Source: Girardinichthys multiradiatus
Lineage: Eukaryota > Chordata > Actinopteri > Cyprinodontiformes > Goodeidae
DNA length: 64,000 nucleotides
Assembly: GCF_021462225.1 (NCBI RefSeq)
Contig: NC_061797.1
Location: forward strand, 36,792,147-36,856,146
Reading direction: 5' to 3'
Positions within the stretch are counted from its first letter, which is position 1; each line of letters opens with the position of its first letter. The notes beneath the pieces are model-generated. The model was given only the letters and a program-made list of their open reading frames with translations, ran no database searches and was not told the DNA's origin. The translations under genes were made by a program, and so were the position numbers. Below are positions 11,884 to 22,444 of this stretch, in pieces.

Positions 11884-13813
11884 CCTTGAACCGCCACTTT
11901 AACGTGGTGGAGGGGTTTGAGTGCTCAAATGATCCTAGAGGCTATGTTGTCTGGGGCCTAAATGCCCCTGGTAGGGTCTCCCATGGCATCTAGGTGATGG
12001 GTCAGACAAAGAGTGGTTCAAGAATCCCTCATGAAGAACAAAATATCGAGGCACGTGACGTCGCCCGGTACGTCGGAGCCGGGGTCCCACCCTGGAGCCA
12101 GGCCTGGGGTCGGGACTCGTCGGAGAGCGCCTGGTGTTTATAGTGGGGGCGGGAGACCGCTGACCTCGACTGAGGACATTATCGGGCGGTGGAAGGAGTA
12201 CTTCGAGGATCTCCTCAATCCTGCCATCACGCATTCCATGGTGGAAACAGAAGATGGGGACTCAGGGTTGGACTCTTTCATCACCCAGGCTGAAGTCACC
12301 GAGGTGGTTAAAAAGCTCTGCGGTTGCAAGGCTTCGGGGGTGGATGAGATCCGCCCTGAGTACCTCAAGTCTCTGGATGTTGTAGGGCTGTCATGGTTGA
12401 CACGCCTCTTCAACATTGCGTGGCGGTCGGGGACAGTGCCTCTGGACTTGCAGACTGGGGTGGTGGTCCCGCTTCATAAGAAGGGGGACCGGAGGGTGTG
12501 TTCCAACTACAGGGGGATCACACTCCTGAGCCTCCCTGGTAAGGCCTACGCCAGGGTATTGGAGAGGAGAGTCCGACCGATAGTTGAACCTCGGCTTCAG
12601 GAGGAGCAGTGTGGTTTTCGTCCCGGCCGTGGAACACTGGACCAGCTCTATACCCTCTACAGGGTACTCGAGGGTTCATGGGAGTTTGCCCAACCGGTTC
12701 ACATGTGTTTTGTGGACCTGGAGAAGGCATTCGACTGTGTCCCTCGTGATGCCCTGTGGGGGGTGCTCCAGGAGTATGGAATCGGGGGCCCTTTACTAGG
12801 GGCCATCCGGTCCCTGTACGAGCGGAGCAGGAGTTTGGTCCGCATTGCCGTCACTAAGTCGGACCTGTTCCCAGTGCATGTTGGACTCAGGCAGGGCTGC
12901 CCTTTGTCACCGGTCCCGTTCATAACTTTTATGGACTGGATTTCTAGACGCAGTCAAGGGCCGGAGGGGGTCTGGTTTGTGGATTTTGTCTCTTTTTTTT
13001 GCGGATGACGTGGTCCTGCTGGCTCCCTCTAGCCAATACCTACTGCATGCGCTGTGGCGGTTCGCAGCCGAGTGTGAAGCGGCTGGGATGAGGATCAGCT
13101 CCTCCAAGTCCGAGGCCATGGTACTCGACCGGAAAAGGGTGGCTTGTCCTTTTCAGGTTGGAGGGGAGTTCCTGCCTCAAGTAGAGGAGTTTAAGTATCT
13201 CGGGGTCTTGTTCACGAGTGAGGGAAGAATGGAGCGGGAGATCGACAGACGGATCGGTGCGGCTGCCACAGTAATGGGGGCGCTGTGCCGGTCCGTTGTG
13301 GTGAAGAGAGAGCTGAGGCGAAAAGCAAAGCTCTCAATTTACCGGTCGGTCTACGTTCCTACCCTCACCTATGGCCATGAACTTTGGGTCATGACCGAAA
13401 GAACGAGATCCCGGATACAAGCGGCTGAAATGAGCTTCCTCTGTAGGGTGGCCGGGCACTCCCTTAGAGATAGGGTGAGGAGCTCGGCCATCCGGGAGGG
13501 GCTCGGAGTAGAGCCGCTGCTCCTCCACATCGAGAGGAGCCAGTTGAGGTGGCTCGGGCATCTATACCGGATGCCTCCTGGACGCCTTCCTCGGGAGGTG
13601 TTCCAGGCACGTTCTACCGGGAGGAGGCCCAGGGGACGGCCCAGGACACGCTGGAGGGACTATGTCTCTCGGCTGGCCTGGGAACGCCTTGGGCTCCCCC
13701 TGGAGGAACTGGAGGAGGTGTCTGGAGAGAGGGACGTCTGGGCGTCTCTGCTGAGTCTGCTGCCCCCGCGACCCGATCCCGGATAAGCGGAAGACGACGA
13801 GTACGAGTACAAG
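11884..13813 (+). mobile_element. RTE-clade (Rex3-like) LINE, internally deleted, with TSD
   Basis: The element is bounded by an 11-bp direct repeat, cacccaaatct, at 11873-11883 and 13814-13824. Its first 260 bp are a 5' untranslated-type segment (ctccttgaaccgccacttta, tagggtctcccatggcatct). From about 12140 it jumps directly into reverse transcriptase coding sequence, so the endonuclease domain is missing. The end is a short imperfect tail (acgacgagtacgagtacaag). The clean TSD shows that the deleted form itself inserted here, or that the deletion is secondary. Confidence 0.85.
12130..13786 (+). pseudogene. RTE LINE reverse transcriptase, frameshifted
   Basis: The first frame runs to 13006 and carries RT motifs: VVVPLHKKGD, SNYRGITLLS, QCGFRPGRGT, CFVDLEKAFDCVPR and GLRQGCPLSP. 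The second frame (12977-13786) carries the catalytic FADDVVLLAP box, then LPQVEEFKYLGVLFTSEG, LTYGHELWVMTERTR, and a C-terminus ending in LLPPRPDPG. The two are joined across a T8 run at 12993-13000, where one extra T shifts the frame immediately before the ADD catalytic residues. A few residues upstream of the box also look deleted. The apurinic endonuclease domain expected before the RT is absent. Confidence 0.85.
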
Positions 13814-13824
13814 CACCCAAATCT

Positions 13825-14837
13825 TTTATTAAATTTATTTTTACAGAGCGTTTGCAAAGGTATTCCTTACTAGATTTGAACATTCCATTGTAGCTCTGGC
13901 TGTGGGTGTATGTTATTGATGGAGGGTGAACCTCCAACCAAATCTCAAGTCATTTGCAGCCTCTAACAGATTTATTGCAGTGTTAATCTGCATTTATCAA
14001 CTCTGACCAGTTTGTTTATTCCTGCTGAGGAAACTCATTGACACATGATGATAATGCCAACGCCATGTGTCACCATAGAAACTATATTTTAGGGTGATGT
14101 GAAGTTTTAGTTTTCCTTCACAAACGGAGGTTAAAATGTTGGCCAAAACACACTTCCATAAAGGTCAGATTTGTGAGATAAATAACTAATAGTAGTCTTT
14201 TCAACAGGTTGGCCCACCTGAGCTGTATATGTCTGTTGCTCAGACAGAGGTACCATGGGCCTCTTGGCTGTTTCTGCCAAGGATACTCTCCTTGACATGC
14301 ATGTCCATTTAGGTAAATGGCCATGTTTTGATAGGTTTTGTTGTAGTTGCTCCTCAGAAACTCCTGCGTGCTCATTTGTTTTGGTAAAGCTAAATAACAC
14401 AGAGTCTGCACAGTTTCTTTTGCCCCGGCCAGAGGAGAGGTGTTCCAGCTAAGTCACCAGAACACCTCTGACTTTTCCTCCCCAAAGACAGGGTTTTTAT
14501 TAAAAAGCAAGGCGTGTACAATTACAACGAAAAAACACATATTTTTAGCTGAGTGTCTGGTTGAACTCTTACACCTGGCATTCAGCTGTCTGTTCAAATC
14601 TTCACAACATTCCTGTTATTCTACTTTTGGCTGTTATCTGAAACATGTACATAAATATCTTCACTGGTGCTGGGCTGACCACAGCCAAGTCAGACACACA
14701 CACACAGAGCAATCCACTAAGTTACACAGTACATTTCATTTCACACATTATTAATCCTAACTTGAGTTTAGCAATGCAGACCCTATTAAGTACTTTAAAT
14801 ATTTTCCAACAGTTTGCAATTGTGCCATCAATTTTAG
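13825..14837. other. Intergenic, nothing assigned
   Basis: No convincing exon, RNA gene or repeat end is visible. A short (ac)n tract is at 14695-14705. Confidence 0.35.
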
Positions 14838-16119
14838 GTTAACAGGCGGGTTGTGCTTGACGTAGAGTGGTTGGCCTGCCCAGCCTGGTGGCCCAGCTGG
14901 TGAATGTTTCCTTCTCATGAACTGGCGGGCTGGGGCTGCTGGCTGGATGGTTGGGTGAGCTTGGCGGTGTGCTGCTGTGCTGGCTGTTGTGTCCAGGGGG
15001 GTGGGATCGGGGTGGCAGGCTAGAGGGTGGTGTGGAGGGGCTGCAGCGTGTGGGGTAAGGGGGTTGTGTCCTCTTCTTGGATGTTGGGTCACTGGCATTT
15101 GGATTGGCTGAGCAGTGATGATAGAGCTGAGCTGGATAATGTTTCTCCCTGGGCTATCATTGCAGTGGCGGTGATGTGGTGTGTTTTTGTGGTTGCGGGG
15201 TCGTGGTGGGAAACGCCAGCCCCGGGTACTTGCCACTGGCCAGGGACCCCTTGCCGGGTGAGTTTGTCCCATCCTGGTGTGGGGTTGGGGGTTCCATGGT
15301 GGGCGTGGTGCTAGGTGGTGTCTGCCCTATTGGACCTGTGGGAGGAGGCGCGGTGTGCTGTGGTGGGGGGCAGGATGCGGTGGGGGTGCTTGGAGTGGGG
15401 AGCTGTGTGTAGAGCTTGCGCCGCTGTGTGGGTGTGGCTTCGTCGGTTTTTCGGCGATGGAGCTCACCTGTGGGGGTGTGCCCATGTGGAAAGGGGATTG
15501 ATGGCGTTTGGGTTCGTGGGCATATGTTTGATGTCTGTGTCCTGGTTGGGGGTGGCCCTGTGGGGAAATTCATGTTGCGATTCATTGGGGATGGGGGTTA
15601 ATGGAGTTAGGATCAGAATTCATTGGGGGGTTGGGACTGTTTCATCCTGAGGTGGTTGGCGGGCTAGTTTTGACCATGTAGACCCCTCATTTGCAGACGG
15701 CCTCCTCTCCGGACGAGGATGGGGGTCGTTGGGGACTGGGGTAGGGGTGGGGGGTCAGGGTACGGGCCGGGGTTGCTCAGGTTCAGGCACCAGCCCAGGC
15801 TAGCCCAACCCAGGTTCAGGTGCTGGGGCGGTCTGCCTGTCTCCACCCCCGGAGGGAAAGGGACCACCTCCTGGGTCTGGTTGCCCCTATGGGGTATCGG
15901 GACCTGGACCTGAGAGTATAGAGTATGTATGGGGAGTGTGAGTGAGTGTACGACATCCATTGTTGTCTGTCTTTACGTTGGGTGCGTGGGTGTTAGTTTT
16001 TTATGTGTACGCATGAAGGTGGGAATGTGTGATTGTGACTGTGTGTGCCTGTTTTTTGTGTCAGGTTGGATCTTGGACTGCTCCTTCTCCATGTTTTTAA
16101 CATGTCACCTGGGTGTGTC
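14838..16119. repeat. GC-rich, G/T-skewed repeat-like block
   Basis: Composition changes sharply from AT-rich to GC-rich with strong strand asymmetry: the plus strand is G and T rich, with many ggtgtgg, ggggg and ctggctgg runs. The long open frames on both strands (Pro/Thr-rich on minus, Gly/Trp/Cys-rich on plus) follow from the composition and lack splice or domain support. I take it for a member of a dispersed, unclassified fish repeat. It ends in a 28-bp sequence that recurs at 17276-17303. Confidence 0.5.
15721..15755 (+). repeat. G-quadruplex-prone G-run cluster
   Basis: Within 35 bp the plus strand has five separate runs of four or more G with short loops (GGGGG, GGGG, GGGG, GGGG, GGGGGG). 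This fits the standard quadruplex pattern with loops of one to five bases. Confidence 0.6.
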
Positions 16120-17275
16120 AGCTTAGGCCCCCCATCAAATGTGGAGCCTGTTTCCTCCCCCCCATGATTTTAGTTATGAACATGAAGTTTATCACACAGG
16201 GATGATACAGCAGCAAATAATGCCATTGCTTGTCCATGAAAGTCATCACAGTACATGGATTTTTTACTGGTGGTTGGTGTCCCTGCCCACTGGTGTCCTT
16301 GTGGTTCTCGGTGTCCGGGGCTAGGTGCTTCGGTGCGTGCCGGCTCACTCCTGGTAGCTGCTTGCCTGCTTTCTCCTTCTCTCACTTTTACCTTTTTGCC
16401 CCACCTCTCTCTCTTTCGTGCTTCTTATTTTTCTCCTTTTCGTTTCTGTCTCTGTGTCTGTAACAGCTTAAATAATCCCAAAGCAGTTTCTAATAAAGTT
16501 TATTTTACAAATAGCAACCAGGGCTTTAAACCATTAGCTGTAATGCCCTAATTGTGAAAGTAAATCTGCTGGGCTTTTTCTTGGCACTCAGACAACAATT
16601 CTGAGAACTACTCTGCTGGACAGGACACGGCTAACAAAAAAAAAGGTTAATGGATATAACAGTGCTCTGTGGATGCTTAAGGCTTCGGATATTGGTTTGT
16701 AAACCTAACCCTGCTTTAGACTTCCACACACCTTTATCCTTGACCTATTTAGTGTGTTTATTAGTGTGTTTATTAGTCTTTGTGATGCTGTTTTTACAAT
16801 TATGTTCTCTATTAATATAATTAGCCCATTTCTAAAATGAATTGGTTGAACTGGATTTTATCCAGTGATATCAAAGTAAAGGGGACTGAATATATATGCA
16901 TCCCACACTTTTAAGACTTTTATTTGTAAAATAAAAAAGTTGATGAAGCCATGCATTTTTTTCTTCCATTCACAGTTATGGAATTTGTATTGGTCTATCA
17001 CTCATAATCTGAAATAAATACAATGAAGGGTGTGGTTGTAAAAAAAATTGTGATAAAGTGTTTTTTGTATGGCACTGGATATGCCTGAATGAGGTTGGAA
17101 ATTTTCTGAAAAAGTAGCGGCAAAAAACCAAAACAAAAAAAAACAATATATGTATATATATACATATATATCTATATATACCTATCTATATATATATATA
17201 TATATATAAATATAGTATATATACTATAGTATATATACTATAGATATGTGTGAGATTACTACAAGTTAAAAATGT
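16120..17275. repeat. Segment between two 28-bp direct repeats
   Basis: The 28 bp at 16092-16119 and 17276-17303 are identical (starting tgtttttaacatgtc, ending gggtgtgtc). Between them lie a pyrimidine-rich stretch (16360-16460) and a Tc1-like fragment near 16880-17060 (ggtctatcactcataatctg). An AT dinucleotide tract follows. No gene is visible. Confidence 0.5.
17147..17240. repeat. AT-rich microsatellite
   Basis: Compound (TA)n tract with internal tacatatata, tctatatat and palindromic tatactatagtatata units. Confidence 0.9.
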
Positions 17276-17303
17276 TGTTTTTAACATGTCACCTGGGTGT
17301 GTC

Positions 17304-17758
17304 TGGCAAAACAAACCCTTTATAATGAGGAAGTGTAAATAGCACGACATTAGAGCATTTGTGCTTTACCGTTTCATTTGAATGTGTCAAGAGATAATCC
17401 ACTGAATGTTTGGCTCTACACAAACAAATCAGCCATGCAGGACTGCTGGATGAACCAGAGTGACTCCTTCATCACTGACACGCTTTTGTTGAAAAACTAG
17501 AACAACTCAAGGTACATAAATAGATGTTGAGATTACATCTAAAAAACAAATTGCCATGACTGTTTTCATTAGTCAAAGATGAGGCGGTCCAACAAAATCA
17601 AGCTCTGATTTTTTTTTTCCTTTTTGGCCAGACTGTGAACATTAGAAGTAATAATAATAATACAAAAATAATTATCAACAACCTATAAGTTATAAACTTT
17701 TACAAGCTGACTGTCGGTGGGAAAATGTATAGTTAGTGTAATGATCCAGACCCAGATT
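17304..17758. other. Intergenic / 3' flank of the MADF-BESS gene
   Basis: No coding signal. This is the probable 3' UTR and downstream flank of the minus-strand gene ending at 17759. No canonical AATAAA was found on the minus strand. Confidence 0.35.
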
Positions 17759-20060
17759 TCAGTCCTCAAACTCTGCTGCATAAAGCACCTGCTGGAACTT
17801 CATCCGGACCTCCATCCTTTTTTTAATGGTGAGCCTCTTCAGTGAGGGTAGCAGACTGAGCAAAAACAGTTCATCTTCATCCCTGAAATTGCTCAATGCA
17901 TCTGCAGAACTGATCTCAGTTTCTGTGGTTGTTTGTCTTCTGCGTTTAGGAGAAGGTCCGATGAGCTGGTGGCTGCTTGGAGTGGGCTCTGCAACAGCAA
18001 AACTGGTGGTGACAACTGGGAGGGGATCAAGCAGCCTCTTCTTGTCATCCTCTTGCTCTTTTTCCACGTCGTCTGCTCTTCCAGATGTCTGTGGACCAAA
18101 AAACACACAGTAGTTACTGTTTAAAACAGAAAACAAAATCAGTGTAAGATTTTTTTTTTTTTGTTTTTTTTACCAAGTCATCCCAGCCAGAAACATCCAA
18201 GTCTTTCACAGGATATGCTTCATTTACCTGAAACTTCTGGAAAAATTATATTTTTCACCTAGATTTTTACATATTTAGCAAACATCTAAGCTCTGTATTG
18301 TGGTACTATATAATCATCCTTTGCTAATCTGTGCAGAAATTCAAAATAATATGAAATAATGAGATACATGCGGTAAAATAACTATGGCAGAAAAATTCTT
18401 ACATATGTCAATATTAGGCAGATTATGGTTCTATTATGGCAAAAAAAACAAAGCCTACATGTAGACGTTGTGTACATCCCGAATTCAATATTATCTGGTA
18501 ACTCTATACACTTAACAACACAGGGAATAAAAACTGAAATTGACAGCATTGTATTAATATTAGAAATTAGAATCTGTGTAACTGAATTTTAATCTGCCTA
18601 TGATTGAATTGTATTGGACTGACTTGATTTTTGTCCATTTCTGAAAATAAATTGGACCTGTTGACTTATATAGAAAATCAGTCCCTGTCCATTATTCAGA
18701 CAGAGCCTCTTAACCCGGATTTTGTCGATTGCCATTAGAGCTGTAGTTTGCAGTATTGCAATCATAAAGGATTGCTTGTATGCTAATTTAGTAGAATATC
18801 AAGTGCCATCAATAACGGGTAGTAAAATGGTTTCTAGCAGGCCTTTGTAGCCACAGCAGATGTACATTTATCGTGGCTGAGTTGCAAAAGTGCTCAGAAA
18901 TTGTAATTATAAAAAAGAAAAGTCCCAGGAAAATGTGGATTCATTGTGATCGGTATTGTCACAACTACATATTTTCTTGATTTCATTGCACTCAATGTGC
19001 AGTTTTAAAGTAATTTTTGTTATGGTTGTTAAAAACCTATTAACAATCAAGTAATCTCATTTATGTATTCAGTTAATTTAACAATTAGCATTTTACTGTA
19101 CTATGCAAAGTAACGTAGCAAATCTTTAATAAGTCCTTTAAATATATATTTTTATTTTGATCTGAATAAATTTTATACTGCTAGTTAATGTTGTGTGATA
19201 TTTGTTTTTTGCTGTTTTTATTATTATATATATATATATTATATTATATATTTCAATATTTACCTTTCTTCAAGTTCCCATCTACCACTTTTGCCTTTGT
19301 GAACCCACTCGTTTAATTTATTTACTTTTTGTGTTTTGCCTTGATTTCAAAGCCCTTTTTAAATTACACTGCAGTTATTTACAAATGTATTTTGACCGTC
19401 ATATTAAATGTATATAAACTGATAAAAGAATATGTGACAAATAGCCTTCAAACAGTATTACTTAGGAAATAGGACAATAACAAAAGGCTTTTATTTTGAA
19501 GGAGTAAAAGCGGATGTTGATCGAGTCATCCGCCGCCAGTCGTGATAAGAGAAGAACCGTCTCTTATGGTCCCGACGAGCTGCTGTTTCCATGCAATTAT
19601 GTTTATTTATGAAAAAAATAAATGTTGAAACTAATCAGAATTAGCGTCAGAACTAAATAGCAGCAGAAGTTTATTTTAGAAACGTGAAAATGGTTCTCTA
19701 AATTGAAGCCACCTCCTCTGGCTCCCCCATGCCTCCTCCGACCTCCGCCCGCAGTTTAACATGTGCGGTGAGCCAGGCCATCTGGCTGAACAGCCCCGGG
19801 ACCTGCATCTCCCACGGGATGTCGCTTTCGTCCTGCTGGGGGAACTGTCTCCTGACCAGTCGCTTCCTCGCTTTACAGAACTTGTCGCGCAGATTTTTCC
19901 ACAACAGCTTCACTTCTTCCTCAGATTTTCCCATGGCGGCCCCGATTTCTTTCCACGCAAGGTGTCCCTTCACGCTGTTCCTGTAGTCCCGGCGCGACTG
20001 GTCGTAAAGGTTCGGGTGTTCGCGCACCAGGTCCGCCAGCTTCTGTTCGGTTGCGTTCAT
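17759..20060 (-). CDS. MADF-BESS domain protein (Adf-1-like transcription factor)
   Basis: Three exons on the minus strand: 20060-19713, 18227-18174 and 18088-17759, all in phase 0 with GT-AG junctions, giving about 243 residues. Exon 1 begins MNATEQKLADLVREHP and is a MADF (Myb/SANT-like) domain with the expected aromatic residues (LYDQSRRDY, HLAWKEIGAAMG, LLWKNLRDKF). Exon 2 gives 18 residues (VNEAYPVKDLDVSGWDDL). Exon 3 is acidic, then basic (SPKRRRQ, a possible nuclear signal), and ends with a BESS motif (DEDELFLLSLLPSLKRL, then MEVRMKFQQVLY). MADF domains bind DNA and BESS motifs mediate protein contacts, so a nuclear regulator is likely. Without splicing, exon 1 alone would stop after four further codons; the phase-0 donor inside that tail (GAGGAG then GTGGCT) favours the spliced form. 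I cannot name the orthologue. Confidence 0.82.
18228..19712. other. Intron 1 of the MADF-BESS gene
   Basis: AT-rich with a (TA)n tract at about 19225-19250. No further exon is recognised. Confidence 0.45.
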
Positions 20061-20739
20061 CGCCCCCCTCAGATTGCTTCACCGCGACGTCCTGTCGCCC
20101 AATGCAGGCGACCCCAGATTGACTGTCAGACGGAAGTAGAAAGCCCAGAAGAATTCAAAATAAGTGTTTGGTTTTAACGCCCCTTTTCTCCCTGTTGTAT
20201 TAAAATATCACAGTTGGTTTGGAAACTACATTTCTACAATGTAAAGGTATATATTTTTTATTTAGTTATTTAAAATGTTGAGGTGGACGCTATCTATTGT
20301 AAGTTAAATATTTCAGGTGGTACAACTCAAGGTCAGTTTGTCATAATGTTTATTGTGTATATTATGCGTATTTGCAGAGAATTGAGAGCTATTAAAAATG
20401 TGATTCAAAATATGAATTTTTCATTAAAACAACTGCCTTAAAAATCTGAGTGTTTTTTTATTGATTATCTTTTAATCTTCAACACGATGTTTGACATCAA
20501 TATTTTTGCTTCATTGTTTTTAGATTTGTTTCAGGACATTTTTTCCAATGACAAAATGATTATTTTCAGTCAGTCTTTCGCCAATGCCAATTAAAACTTC
20601 CTTCAGTTTGGCTCCATACACTGGAGATGATACAGATGTTTCTTTTTCTGGCTTTGAACTGAAACAAATTTGGATGTGGTCACAAAAAACAGTAAATACA
20701 ACATGTTATGGTTCCCTCTGCTGGTGAGCTTGATTTAAT
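20061..20739. other. Upstream flank of the MADF-BESS gene
   Basis: The first 80 bp are CpG-rich and probably hold the promoter and 5' UTR. The rest is AT-rich with nothing assignable. Confidence 0.35.
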
Positions 20740-21190
20740 TTTCCAGCAGGACTTGGCAGCTGCCCACACTGCCAAAGGCACCAAAAACTGATTCAATGAC
20801 CATGGTGTTACTGTGGTTGAACCCCATAGAGAATTTAGTATGGCCAGGAGGAAGATTAGACACTGGAACCAACAATGCAGATGACCTGAAGGTAGCTCCC
20901 ATCACACCTCAGCAGAACCATAGGCTGATCACTTCCATGTCACGCTGCATTGATGCAGTAATTTATTCAAAATGAGTTCTAAACAAATATTGAGTGCATA
21001 GAAATGAACAGAAGCCTAAAATACCTTTTATTCTTTATCTTACTTTAATGTAATGAGACACAAAATTTTAGGTTTTCATTATCTGTAAGCCATAACCATC
21101 CCAATTACAACAAATAAAGTCTTGAAATATTTCACTATGTGCAATAAATCTATATGACAAAAAATAAACCTACACAATATAAAATTTTTC
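20740..21190 (+). mobile_element. Tc1-like transposon, decayed 3' part
   Basis: The sequence includes a broken transposase C-terminus (ttccagcaggacttggcagc, ttgaaccccatagagaattt) and ends with gcattgatgcagtaatttat and a cttgaaatatttcactatgt tail. It is interrupted by deletions and substitutions. It belongs to the same family as the element at 1437-2037. Confidence 0.7.
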
Positions 21191-21560
21191 CAAGATGTTC
21201 CTGTATGTTTAAAACCACGGAATTGGTAAAAACTGGAAATCGGTTGTGTAAAAGAAATTTAACTGAACAGTTTTTTTTGTCTTCTGCAATGTTTGCCTCA
21301 TCAATGCCAGATTTTTATCTGGGATCTGTATAGTTCTGGTACAATTGGACATTGTAAATATTTCTGCTTTAGCTTCCTGAATCCTGCCTTCTAGTAAATC
21401 TGTTTCCTCATCCATGTCTCATGGGATCAAATTAAAGATGATATGGCCCTATTGTATTAATTAATTCTGATTCACAGCTCAGCTTCATTTGCTACAGCTT
21501 TCAACTAACACACACACACACACAAAATGTCAAACCCAGGAAGACAATTAAATACAAAAT

Positions 21561-21566
21561 TTTATT
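21561..21566 (-). terminator. Possible hnrnph3 polyadenylation signal
   Basis: AATAAA reads on the minus strand here, about 880 nt past the hnrnph3 stop codon. This would give a 3' UTR of roughly 0.9 kb. Other AATAAA-like sites exist in this AT-rich region, so the choice is tentative. Confidence 0.3.
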
Positions 21567-22444
21567 AAGCAAATGTACAACAGCTTTATAGGCTATTTTA
21601 CAGCTCAAATATAGATTTTCTTTCATTTCCACTCATTAGGAGTTTGAGATTCTGTAAAGAACTGTGAAAACATTTAATAAAAAAAACAAAAACACTCAAT
21701 TACAAAACCTTTCAAACCAGGAAAGCTGATCTGAAATCATTTTTGTCAGGATGGTCTAAAGAAAATATTGTAACTAGAATAAAGAAAGCCTTTAAAAAAC
21801 AAACATAAAGCACATTTTTACATCATATTCCCAAAATATTTTCAGGTGATCACATTTGACCTGATGATGCTGTCTTTCCACTGCAGTGTGGTATTTTTGT
21901 CTTGTATATTTAAAAAAGACCCACAGCTTTTATTCTTTGGGATGAAATCGTGTTTCTTTTTTCACAGCACCAAAACAATATGAAGTGCAATTAGTTTATA
22001 GAAATTAAAAAGGCTATAATGCTAAAAAAAGAAATTAAATGTTATTTCTGAAAGTCAAATGTGCCTTTCATTGCACTCTGCATGTACATCCTTTTATTTT
22101 TGTGATAAATTGTATTACAATACCCAAATATCCTACAAAATGTAAGAACAAACTGTCAAATACAAATATTTTCACCAGATACTAAAGCTCTAAGATTTTA
22201 CCAAAGGGGGCAGGTTTTATCCATCATATTACAGCTTTAGGTACAGTGTAAAAACAGAGCTGCAGACTGAACGTTTATGTTGGATGAATGGGTATCTCAG
22301 CCCTGCACTAAACCACATCATTTGTCACAAGGTCAATAAATTATTTTCCTCCAGCTTTCCTGCTTAGAAATTATATTGTATTAAAACTGGTCTTCAGAGA
22401 TGCAGACAAACTCCATGGATGGATGAGAAGAGAGTTGAGGGACA

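Noticed and set aside
12013..13786. Host gene encoding a reverse transcriptase-like protein
   Set aside because: Target duplications, frameshift and family resemblance show it is a LINE copy.
14757..15960. Long Pro/Thr-rich and Gly/Cys-rich open frames on both strands
   Set aside because: They overlap each other in several frames and follow from the GC-rich skewed composition. No domain, splice or start context supports them.
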